Shown here: piece by piece, positions 47,510 to 59,600 of the stretch
Layout of the letters: every line of letters starts with the position of its first letter
How positions within the stretch are numbered: the first letter of the stretch is position 1
NCBI RefSeq assembly: GCF_032854445.1
Contig: NC_088297.1
Location: 20,099,127-20,163,126 of the forward strand
Source of the DNA: Liolophura sinensis
Lineage: Eukaryota; Mollusca; Polyplacophora; Chitonida; Chitonidae
Reading direction: 5' to 3'
Length of the DNA: 64,000 nt
The notes under the pieces: generated by a model
What the model was told of the DNA's origin: nothing
Database searches by the model: none
What the model saw: only the letters and a program-made list of their open reading frames with translations
Made by a program: the position numbers and the translations under genes

Positions 47510-47642
47510 TCAAGTTGCACGCTTGAGTAGCGTGGTCCGTGCTGCGACTAAAACTTTGAAGGCCTCTTCACTGCCAGGGGCCACGCTTTTGTCAGGGTGT
47601 AACAGAACAGCCAGTTTCCTATATGCTCTGTTGATGTCATCT
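47510..47642 (-). CDS. DNAJC27: DNAJC27 coding exon 7 with stop
   Basis: The acceptor is TTTGTAG|A. The A completes a lysine codon, followed by DDINRAYRKLAVLLHPDKSV, APGSEEAFKVLVAARTTLLK and RAT-stop. The HPD tripeptide needed to stimulate Hsp70 ATPase is intact. The stop TGA occupies 47512-47510. Confidence 0.95.
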
Positions 47643-50600
47643 CTACAAAGGTTAGAAAACAAGATAGATTATGTTAGGACAAGAATAGATTATGTTCAGA
47701 CCCTAGCTCACTAAGTGAAAAATGAAAAAAAAAATAAAAAACGGATTTAGTTCATATATACCTGCATAGTAAGCTAAGAAAACAAGAAAAAGAACAAAAG
47801 AAGAGAAAAAAAATATTCAAAGCCACTCTTAAATGCTATTTAGAGGGTTTTTTTTTTTCATGAGATAAATGCAATGAAACATTTTAATCCCAATGTGTGC
47901 TTTATATCTCACTTTCTGTCTTACGTTCTTAAACCTAATTCATACCGTGTTCGATACCTGAGTGTACAATACCCAAATAAACATCACATATTACTAAATA
48001 TAAATGTAGATGAAAATGATTTCCACAACAACCAGCACATTTATTATGGCATTTAATTTTAAACCCATTCTCAGTTGTTAAGCCACATTTATTTGTGACA
48101 TGTCTTTTCAAGCATCCAACAAACTCAGGCTTATGTTGCAGCATTTGGTAGTCCATCAGCTGAAGCTCAGTATCAGTGTCACAGTTCTATCAGGAAGAAA
48201 TAACAGTTCCAAATCAGCCTGCCATATGTTCATTACACACACATGTATGTCACAAGTAGATACAAATGGTGAGATATCCATAAAGCTTTTGTGGTACATG
48301 GCACAGAACTAAGACAAATGTATGAAAATGACAACACATAGTCACAAGGCCTAGGAGTAAAATAGACAGAGGTACATGTCAAACAGACAGAAGAGTAAGA
48401 TGGACTCGGGAGTAAAACAGACTGAGAGAAAACAGAGTAAAATGAAAGGTGTTGCATTGCTGGGGTCCACACTACTAGTCTTTGAGCACTTTTGGTAGCC
48501 TGATGCCTATCAGGTTCATAAAAATAGATAAAAATGTGAAAAAGTTCAGCAGGAATTATCTGGATTTGAGCCACAGGCAGCTACACACAATGCCAATTGG
48601 GGTGTGTGTGATGATCAGTGAAAAGAAAATGAACACTACACTCAGATAGCAGTGCCGGGCTACATGCATAGTTGTCAAGGACAGCCATTGCGGGGATCGG
48701 CTCTGTACGCTTTGCATAAATTCTAAGCTGAACAGTCCAAATAAAAATGAAAAAAAAAAAAAAAAAAAAATGGCCTAGACTCCAGCTTGGCCAGCTGGCA
48801 CAGCGATGTCACACTCTTCGTGGGAGACTTCTCTGATCTGCCCACTTGCTTTCAATGTGTCTCAATTGGGGACTGTCTGTAATTACTGAGAAGGTACGGT
48901 ATACAAAATTCAATGATTTTTGGATCTTTGCAGAGTGATCCAGATAGAGACTGTAAACGAAAATATTATCTCAATGGGTTTATCCATTTTCGAGAAGAAA
49001 TTTTTTTAAAGATTATCAATGAAATTCAAAATGGCCACTAAACTATGTGACTCGCAAAACAGCACCAAACTTTAAAAGTTGCTTCATATGTTTGTTATTA
49101 CAACTCCAAAGCTTGGTCTTTCTACCTTTCACTGTTTTCAAGATATTGCCATTTCACAAGCTTAGAAAAATAATAATAATCCATATGAAACCCCTAATAA
49201 ACAGACCCTCATGTAAAACAGACAGAAGAGTAAAACCAGTGGTAAAACAAGCACAGAGGGGTAAAACAGAGTAAAACAGGCAGATGGGTGAAATAGGCAA
49301 AGGGTTAAAACAGGCACGGAGGAGTTAAACAGAGAGAGGGTTAATGCAGGCAGAGGGTTAAAACAGGCGCAGAGGAGTAAAACGGAAAGAGTTAACACAG
49401 GTAGAAGGATAAAAAAGGGCAGATGGACAAAGCATGCAGAGGGACACAGCAGGCAGAGGAGTAAAACAGGCAGAGGAGTGAAAGAGACAGAGGAGTAAAA
49501 CAGACAGGTCTGTAAAAAAGGGAGAGAGACAAAGCAAGCAAATGGGTAAAACAGGCAGAGAAGTGAAACAGATGGAGTAAAACAGACACACACTTAAAAC
49601 AGATGGGTGGGTAAAAAAGGGAAAGGGCCACAGCAGGCAGAGGGGTAAAACAAGCAGAGATGTAAAACAGACAGAGGAGTAAACAGACAGAGTTAAAACT
49701 GATGGGTGGGTAAAAAAGCAGAGGGACGAAACAGGCAGAGGGGTACAACATGCAAGAGGGGTGAAACAGGCAAAAGATGTAAAACAGAGGAGTGAAAAGG
49801 ACACAGAGTTAAAACAGGCAGAAAGTCAAAACAGGCAGAGGGTTAAAACAGGCAAAGGGATAAAACAGAGGAGTGAAACAGTGTAAAAACAGGTGGGTGG
49901 GTAAAAATGACAGAGAGACAAAGCCAGCAGAGGGGTAAAACAGGCAGAGGAGTGAAACTGATCAAGTTAAAAAGAGAGGAGGTCTAAAACAGACACAGAG
50001 GTAAACCAGGAAAAGGATTTAACAGACAAAGAGGTGAAACAGGCAGAGGGTTAAAACACGCAGACAGGTAAAAGAGCCACAGATATAAAAAAAAGAGGAG
50101 TGAAACAGGAAGAGGAGTAAAACACACAGAGGGGTAAAACAGGAAGAGGAGTAAAACACACAGAGGGATAAAACATGAAGACGAGTAAAACACACAGAGG
50201 GATAAAACAGGAAGAGGAGTAAAACACACAGAGGGATAAAACAGGAAAAGGAGTAAAACACACAGAGGGGTAAAACAGGAAGACGAGTAAAACACACAGA
50301 GGGGTAAAACAGGAAGACGAGTAAAACACACAGAGGGATAAAACAGGAAGAGGAGTAAAACACACAGAGGGATAAAACCGGAAGAGGAGTAAAACACACA
50401 GAGGGGTAAAACAGGAAGAGGGGTAAAACAGGAAGAGGAGTAAAAAACACAGAGGGATAAAACAGGAAGAGGAGTAAAACACACAGAGGGATAAAACAGG
50501 AAGGCAGAGGGGCAATAGCAGCACTCACTTTGATGCTCCAGGCAGAAGTCCTAATTTGTCATGGTCAGTTTTCGAGTTTTTCAGCTTCTGTATGGCTTCA

Positions 50601-53600
50601 ATCTGCTCCTTGGTGTAGCCCAGTTGGGTCTGATACGGCAGCTTCCGACCACCATTCTCCACCGCAGACACCACTCCATCAAAGAGCACCTGACAAAGAA
50701 AACAAGCAATACAATATATAGAAGGGAATAAGCTCCATGTTTTGATTTTTATTTAATTAATTTACTTGTGAGATTGTTGTTTAATGACACACTCACGAAT
50801 TTTTTAGATATAAAATGGTGGTAAGTTTTAGGGGTTTAATGGATTAGTGTCCAGATTCATTATTTATTCATGATTAGCTACCCCTGTATATATTATTAAA
50901 TAGAGTGTAAAAAATATTGAAGAAACGTACATTAATCTGAGTAATATGGCACTTAAAATCACTACATAATAAGGCTGGTTTTAAGCATTTTTTCCTCCAT
51001 CACTTGGTAGTCCCCGCCCAATTATATCATACAACTCCAACCTTCACGAGCTGTAAGAGCTCCGCCATTGAGTTCAATGTTAAAAAAAAGCTACAAGAGT
51101 GACAACAAGCATATCGAATTTCTTCCCGAAATTGTTTTGTAAAAAAGCGTCATCAAAAGAATCCTAGAGTTCATTTTTTGAGACGACTTGGCCCTAAGAA
51201 AGGCATGGATTTACAGCACAAGAAGGAAGGATTTGGTACCTATCTGCTCTCGCCTGAGCTTCTTCCGCGACATCTGCACGCAGTACTCATAAAATACTAT
51301 TAACTGAAGTGAACTGAAAACTGATAGATATACACTACATTGCTGACATCCACATCCTTCCTGCATTTACAATGTACACCACTCTACCGGTACTTGTCAT
51401 CGTATATAGGTATGAATTTGGAATCCCTCGGGGAATAGAATGACATATATTGCGAAATGGACAGAGGGAGAGAATATTAAATAATTATGAAATGTTAAAA
51501 TAAACACACGAAATGTACAGTGTAACACAGGGTAAACCTATTGCTTACCAGTCCGTATACTGCCAGTGCAGATGGAAGTGCCTGGCCAAAGACCAAATTC
51601 AGAGTCTGAAAATTGGAAATCTGAAGTCTCACCAGAGATGTCAGTGTTATAAATTGGAACTTCAACATCGTCCACTATGGGTTCAAACTGATAAGCCGGT
51701 AGCTAGAATCCATCTTGAAAATGACATCATTTTGAAATACGAATTCCCACGTTATTTTAGGCCAGCTAGGCTACTGTTAAACAGGTTATAATCTTTATAA
51801 TTAGGGCCAGTAGCTGAATCTGGACACTAATCTTTTAAGAAACCTGGGGGTGTCGGTGGTAAATTACTGGCTTACGGTAAGGTTACCATTGACTAGCTAT
51901 TTTAGTATAAGTACAAGTGTTTTTGCATCCTAAACCAAAATCTTTTCAAAAATACTCTATCTGACCTGAAATTTTGCCCACACAAGTGCATTTCAGAGTT
52001 AAATAAATGTCTCAAAATGTTATTTTTGATGGTAAAACTTGAAATTTTTCAGTAGAATATCACCCCTTTTTCCAAGCAAACCTCACATCACCTTTCTAAA
52101 ATCAATAGAACTCTCAGAATCAAGAAAAATGGGCAAGTTAGTATGGACGAAATTTATGGTCATTTCAGGTACTTAACGATCAATTTAAATGAATTAAAGA
52201 ACTACCAACTTAAGCAATTTACTGACATTTAGGAAATTTTGTGAAACTGGGCTCAGGTATGCTATATCAGCTGACAGTGTGTGATAATCCCATCATAAGA
52301 CTGAACAGTCCTCATTACAGCGATCAACAACCATCAACAAACTGAGAAGCAGAAAGCTGTATCAGCTGACAGTGTGTGATAATCCCTTCATAAGACTGCA
52401 CAGTCCTCATTACAGTGATCAACAACCATCAACAAACTGAGAAGCAGAAAGCTATATCAGCTGACAGTGTGTGATAATCCCTTCATAAGACTGCACAGTC
52501 CTCATTACAGCGATCAACAACCATCAACAAACTGAGAAGCAGAAAGCTGTATCAGCTGACAGTGTGTGATAATCCCTTCATAAGACTGCACAGTCCTCAT
52601 TACAGCGATCAACAACCATCAACAAACTGAGAAGCAGAAAGCTATATCAGCTGACAGTGTGTGATAATCCCTTCATAAGACTGCACAGTCCTCATTACAG
52701 TGATCAACAACCATCAACAAACTGAGAAGCAGAAAGCTATATCAGCTGACAGTGTGTGATAATCCCTTCATAAGACTGCACAGTCCTCATTACAGTGATC
52801 AACAACCATCAACAAACTGAGAAGCAGAAAGCTGTATCTGCTGACAGTGTGTGATAATCCCTTCATAAGACTGCACAGTCCTCATTACAGTGATCAACAA
52901 CCATCAACAAACTGAGAAGCAGAAAGCTGTATCAGCTGACAGTGTGTGATAATCCCTTCATAAGACTGCACAGTCCTCATTACAGTGATCAACAACCATC
53001 AACAAACTGAGAAGCAGAAAGCTGTATCAGCTGACAGTGTGTGATAATCCCTTCATAAGACTGCATAGTCCTCATTACAGTGATCAACAACCATCAACAA
53101 ACTGAGAAGCAGAAAGCTGTATCAGCTGACAGTGTGTGATAATCCCTTCATAAGACTGCACAGTCCTCATTACAGTGATCAACAACCATCAACAAACTGA
53201 GAAGCAGAAAGCTGTATCAGCTGACAGTGTGTGATAATCCCTTCATAAGACTGCACAGTCCTCATTACAGTGATCAACAACCATCAACAAACTGAGAAGC
53301 AGAAAGCTGTATCTGCTGAGTGGCCTTCCCACATCAAAAAAGATTGTCACATTTTACGGGCAAGTACTCATCCCTAAAATTCACTGAGTTTATGTATCGC
53401 TTTTTGATCCCTTGGGACTTGTCAATTTCACAGATTAAAAGGGTAACAAACAAACCACTTTTGGGTGCAGATGAAAAAGTTCAGATGAAAGAGTGCAAAA
53501 AGTTTGCGGTAAATGTGGTCTTAGATATATTTTTTCTGTAAGACACCTGAAAATACTTTTCAAAGGTTGAGTGAAATTTCTATGAAAGCATTTTGTAGTC

Positions 53601-56600
53601 AAAGAGAGTCGGTAAAGAAAATATTTAAGGTACGCTACACTCTGCCTGATGAGCCAAAAATTCAAATCAAATGTTTTGGGTTTAAGTAAATGTAAATGTA
53701 TGCGTTTTCTACATGGGCGCTTTTCTAACAAGGTTTGGCATGAACTACAAATTCTCCACAAAGTTATATTATACAGACAAAATTGGACTTGTCCTGTATG
53801 TGTTCTTCATTTTTTTCCACGTTTGTATGTGAAATTCGTGTTGAAATACTGCGTTGTTGCTGTTGCTAGGCATGTCAGCGTCAAAATGTCAATTTTGTAT
53901 GCTAAATTACTGAATGGCATATAGTTTTTCACTGAAAAATGACTCTCGCCACAAGAAAATCCTTCTGTGGAAGAAACGAAAGAAATTTGTCCACTTTTAA
54001 GGGAGATGAAGAATGAGCTAGTTTTATCAGTCGTAGTGATCCATTAAAAATCTCGCATGGACTCACTTCTTTAAAAGATTGCCATGGTGCAATCAAAAAG
54101 AAACACATCAGATATTTTACTTTAGTTTCATGTATGGCGTTAGTCTTTAAAAAATTCTTTTAAATCATTCTAACGAAGAACTAAATTTTCCGTCAGCAAT
54201 TCAGCCACGTGTGTGTGATCAGTCACAGTGAACGGATAACAAATTCTGCAGGTGACTGTCTGTCCCGGAGCTCTCTACAGGTGCTCTAGAAACTCTCTAA
54301 AAGACCTCTAGGTATTGCGCTAATCTGTTGGCTAGTTTTGACTTTTACCCTGAGCTGTACTGTATCACTTCTGGGTACCAACAAGTACCATTTTTGAAGT
54401 GTTTGGTATAACCCAGCCCGATTTGAGGCAGATGCTCTAACCATGAGGCCACTGAAAAAGAATTCCAGCCATGCTCAAAATTTTCGGCCATTCACTACCA
54501 CCTCACCTGGAACATCTCTGTGATGCCTTCTCCTGTTTGAGCTGATGTCTCAAAATAATGGAAGCCTTTCGTGTCTGCCCACACTCTGCCCTCTGTCTCG
54601 TCCACCACCCGTGGCCTCCGATCCACCTGAGCAACACCACAGTCAATAGAGAATTACTCAGTCAACCAGTCAACCAGTCAATCAGTCAACCAGTCAATCA
54701 GCAGATAAAACTTCAACACAGTCTTTATAATAGAAAAACAAGCAGAAATTCCCAGTAGCTGCCTCATCACACAAAAAGTCTGTCATCTCGCTAAGTGAAT
54801 GGCCTATATTACAAGACAAAATGTTAAAAATTTGACCAATCAATATGCGCCCAACAACCAGGCAGGACGACTTGTAGAGCCGCTAGTCATAGCCAAAGAT
54901 ACCTCTACAAGACTTGTTGATTTTCTTCTTCTTCCATGTCTATCTTCTTACTTTATTCAGTACTCTATTTCCTCTAATTTTTGGGACAGATATTCGTAGC
55001 ATTGAAATTAGAGTATTACATTTCTTTACCAGCCTTTGGGATACGTAAAGATATGAGTATGTTGTTCATTAGATGGGCTAACCACGCGAAAAATAGAAAC
55101 TCAATATTCTTGCTACAATTATCTATATATTAGCTAAAATGAGCCGATCAGGTGTCCGAACAATTAGAAGAAGTGGGGTAATACACACATATATTGTGTA
55201 ATATTTTCTTTCTTTCCTGCTTTTTGACATTTTCTTCTATTCTTACATTCTGGTAAAATCTTTAAAAAATAAATAGGAAAATACTGCTATTTAGAAATAA
55301 GTGAGAAAGAAGAAAAGAAAAAGAATTAATTTCAAATATTCTGAACATTTCCTTTCTTTCTTTCTTATTCTCAAGTGAAACTTTCTTGATGAGATCTTAG
55401 TACTCCACTGGATGTTTTAGCATGTTTCCTTTCATACTTTTTTGGGAGAAACTATTCCCTATAACCTGATTGTTTTGAGCAAAGATTTCTTTGAAACCAA
55501 CTGAGCTGATCAGCATGTAAGTCTACATGTACATGTAGGTTACATCCTTGATTGACTGATTCATTTGATTGGTGTTTTACGCCATACTCAAGACTATTTC
55601 ACTTACACATCGGCGGTTAGGATTATGATGGGGGGAAACCAGGCAGAACCCGGGGGAAACCAACTACCATACGCAGTTACACTGGTAGCAGACCTTCCCA
55701 CGTACAGCCGGAGAGAAATCCAGAATGAGATGAACTTGAACTCACTGCGACAACATAGGTGGGAGGCTCCTGGGTCAGTGCGCCGTGCTGACATGTTAAG
55801 CCCCTCATGTTTCACACTTGCAATTCATGCACAGACGTGCACAGACAGGACGGATGTACGGATGATTGACAACATACCTTATTGGCACACACACAGAACG
55901 TCACATTGTCCATATCGGCCATATTGCCCATCTCATTCTTCATCTCCATTAGCCACAGCTCCAGAGTCTCGAAACTGGCCCTATCTGTCACGTCGTACAC
56001 CAGCACCGCACCCTGCGTGTCACGATAAAATTCGTTCCTCACCTAGGATTAAAGATAAAACATATATGTACTAAAATGTTTCAAGCCTTCCGACTATGAA
56101 CTACTGTAATTCTCCAAACGTTCCGCAGGTTTGAAAGATGGCTTATATTCTAGAGCATTCTGAGGGCATTACTCTGTGTAGACTGATAAAATTGTGAAGC
56201 CATGAAATCGGCCAACCCAACAAGTGTAGTTTTGTCCCCAAAATCAAATCCAAAAATATGAATAAAATGCACTGAAGGTTGCTCTTTGATATATGAAAAG
56301 GATGAGGAATTAAGGTATAGTATATGAATATTTATGGGATTCTTCCTTTTTTTGTTTTTGTTCTATTTTTTGGATGTTGTTTTTTTAAATTTGTGAATTA
56401 ATTGCAATAGAGTGACAATACTCTATGATAAAATAATTCATGTTTACAATGGTGTCTACTGCTGCGCTCAAGAATTTGTCACTTGTATTGTGGCTGTCTG
56501 GTTTACTTTATTTATTTGATTGCTGTTTTACTCAGTACTTAAGAATATTTCACTTATATGATGGCTGCCAGCATTAATGGTGGGAGGAAACCGGGAAGAG

Positions 56601-59600
56601 CCCTAGGGAAACCCACAACCATTCGCAGTCTGGTTTAACAAGGATGGAGGAAAGCAGAGCAATGGAAGTAAACCACTGACAAATGGACAAACCTTCTGAG
56701 TTAAAGAAGTAGCTGAAGCAGCAAGAGCTGAATTCAAACTTTCAGCCTCAATGACTATGTGACTGATTGACAGCAGCTGTGGGGTCAGTGTGACCCAGTG
56801 CTCATTTGTACATCACCCACCTCATAGAAAATTGGATGTCCAGCCATATCAAATATATTGACCTTGACCTCTTTGTCCTTCACATTGACCCTGAAAGAGC
56901 AAGGGAAGATAATTCAGAACAGAAATAATTCATAATTCAGTATATTTCAGTTATGTGGACGAAGTCAGACGAGGATAAAATGCGTCACATCCACTGCTAC
57001 TTCATAAAACGCCAGTTATGAAGATGAAGTCAGATGAGGATAGAACGTGTCACATCCACTACTACTTCATGTAGCAACACCAGTTATGTGCATGAAGTCA
57101 GACGAGGATAGAATGTGTCACATCCACTTCTACTTCATGTAGCAACACCAGTTATGAAGATGAAGTCGGACAAGGATAGAATGTGTCACATCCACTTCTA
57201 CTTCATATAGCAACACCAGTTATGTGGATGAAGTCAGACGAGGATAGAATATATCACAGTCCACTTCTACTTCATATAGCAACACCAGTTATGTGGACGA
57301 AGTCAGACGAGGATAAAATGCGTCACATCCACTGCTACTTCATAAAACAACGCCAGTTATGAAGATGAAGTCAGATGAGGATAGAACCTGTCACATCCAC
57401 TACTACTTCATGTAGCAACACCAGTTATGTGGATGAAGTCAGACGAGGATAGAATGTGTCACATCCACTACTACTTCATGTAGCAACACCAGTTATGTGG
57501 ATGAAGTCAGACGAGGATAGAATGTGTCACATCCACTTCTACTTCATGTAGCAACACCAGTTATGTGGATGAAGTCAAACGAGGATACAATATATCACAT
57601 CCACTACTACTTCATATAGCAACACCAGTTATGTGGATGAAGGTCAGACGAGGATAGAATATATCACATCCACTTCTACTTCATATAGCAACACCAGTTA
57701 TTGTGGACGAAGTCAGACGAGGATAAAATGCGTCACATCCACTGCTACTTCATAAAACAACGCCAGTTATGAAGATGAAGTCAGATGAGGATAGAACCTG
57801 TCACATCCACTACTACTTCATGTAGCAACACCAGTTATGTGGACGAAGTCAGACGAGGATAGAATGTGTCACATCCACTACTACTTCATGTAGCAACACC
57901 AGTTATGTGGATGAAGTCAGACGAGGATAGAATGTGTCACATCCACTACTACTTCATGTAGCAACACCAGTTATGAAGATGAAGTCGGACAAGGATAGAA
58001 TGTGTCACATCCACTACTACTTCATGTAGCAACACCAGTTATGTGGATGAAGTCAGACGAGGATAGAATGTGTCACATCCACTACTACTTCATGTAGCAA
58101 CACCAGTTATGTGGATGAAGTCGGACAAGGATAGAATGTGTCACATCCACTACTACTTCATGTAGCAACACCAGTTATGAAGATGAAGTCGGACAAGGAT
58201 AGAATGTGTCACATCCACTACTACTTCATGTAGCAACACCAGTTATGTGGATGAAGTCGGACAAGGATAGAATGTGTCACATCCACTACTACTTCATGTA
58301 GCAACACCAGTTATGTGGATGAAGTCGGACAAGGATAGAATGTGTCACATCCACTACTACTTCATGTAGCAACACCAGTTATGTGGATGAAGTCGGACGA
58401 GGATAGAACATATCACATCCACTCCTACTTCATATAGCAACGCCAGTAGCAGGTTTACTGTAATTAATTGCTGAAAGTAGTAAGATCCTGCCACTCACAG
58501 CACTTTCACCCAGCAGAAAAGATATTCCCATTACTGCATGGTGAACTCTTCCACAAAAAAGGGCCATCTAATGAAGGGAGACAACTTGTCCTTGTCCATA
58601 GAGTTCTTACCTCCCCTTAATACATTTGCGCTGTTCATAAAAACCATTGGGTTTTACAGTATTTCACCTACAGTTTGGTACGTAGAAAAATGCAGTTTCA
58701 GAAGTACATATAGGCCCTAAAATGGTGCTTCTCATGTCAGCACCTGTGTCATGTCAAGTTTTTCTGAAAAGAAAGTTTTCAATTCCCCTCCACCCCACCC
58801 AGAAAACTTTAAGTGACCTTTTTAAATTAGATGGGCGAATGAAGCAAACTGTGTCACTTGAAAAATTATAAACACAAGGTGAATGCATCTCTTGATCTCC
58901 AAATGAAGCGGAAATCAGCAGTACATCTGTTATTTTTCTACAACACTTCCACTGCCCCAGCTGAGTTTTCAATGAGGAATATTAGACCAGCTTTTCAGTG
59001 TCAAAATGGAGCCACCTGGAGCTTAACACTGAAGATGTCAGGATACACAAAGGAAGACTGTCATACAGTTTGTTTATTGATTTGTTTAGGTATATTTGTT
59101 TATTTAATCATTAGATTGTCCTTCAATGCCAGACCCAAGAACTTTACAATGGTGGTAAAAGTAAAACAGCCATCTTTCGGCAAGTGACTATTCACATATG
59201 ACTACTATAGTTGCTCGTTACTTACTTTGTTGCCCATAGTCTATTCCTACAGCTGTTAATTACTTACTTCGTTACCCCGTAGTCTATTCCAATGGTGGCC
59301 AGGTACTTATGGACAAACCTTCGCTCACAGTATCTTTTGATAATGCAGCTCTGAAACAGAAATATAGCTTGAAATTATTTTTTTCATGTATCGATTACAG
59401 GTGCAGTATGAGTAATGTACTTGCTTTCTTTTTTCCAGCTACAACTGACTGACATTTAAATGTGAACTCTGAAACTTTTTGATCTCAGAATGAGAATTAT
59501 CATAGTAAATACATGGTGATACTTGTGTTAAAGCTGTTTTATAATTTTGTATATGCGTACGTAAGTTAAAGCTTATTTTTGGCCAGAAATGAGGCAAGAA

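Noticed and set aside
47935-48156. Minus-strand frame with several Cys and His (HVTNKCGL, CHNKCAGCCGN), zinc-finger-like
   Set aside because: It lies in DNAJC27 intron 6, has no recognisable family and no supported splice sites.
49162-50528. Cys/Leu/Phe/Pro-rich minus-strand frames that look like membrane proteins
   Set aside because: They come from the 17/34-bp array within DNAJC27 intron 6; overlapping frames of similar composition exist, and the exon model runs through.
51513-51791. 92-codon plus-strand frame in DNAJC27 intron 5
   Set aside because: Antisense to the gene, no domain, length within chance for this much sequence.
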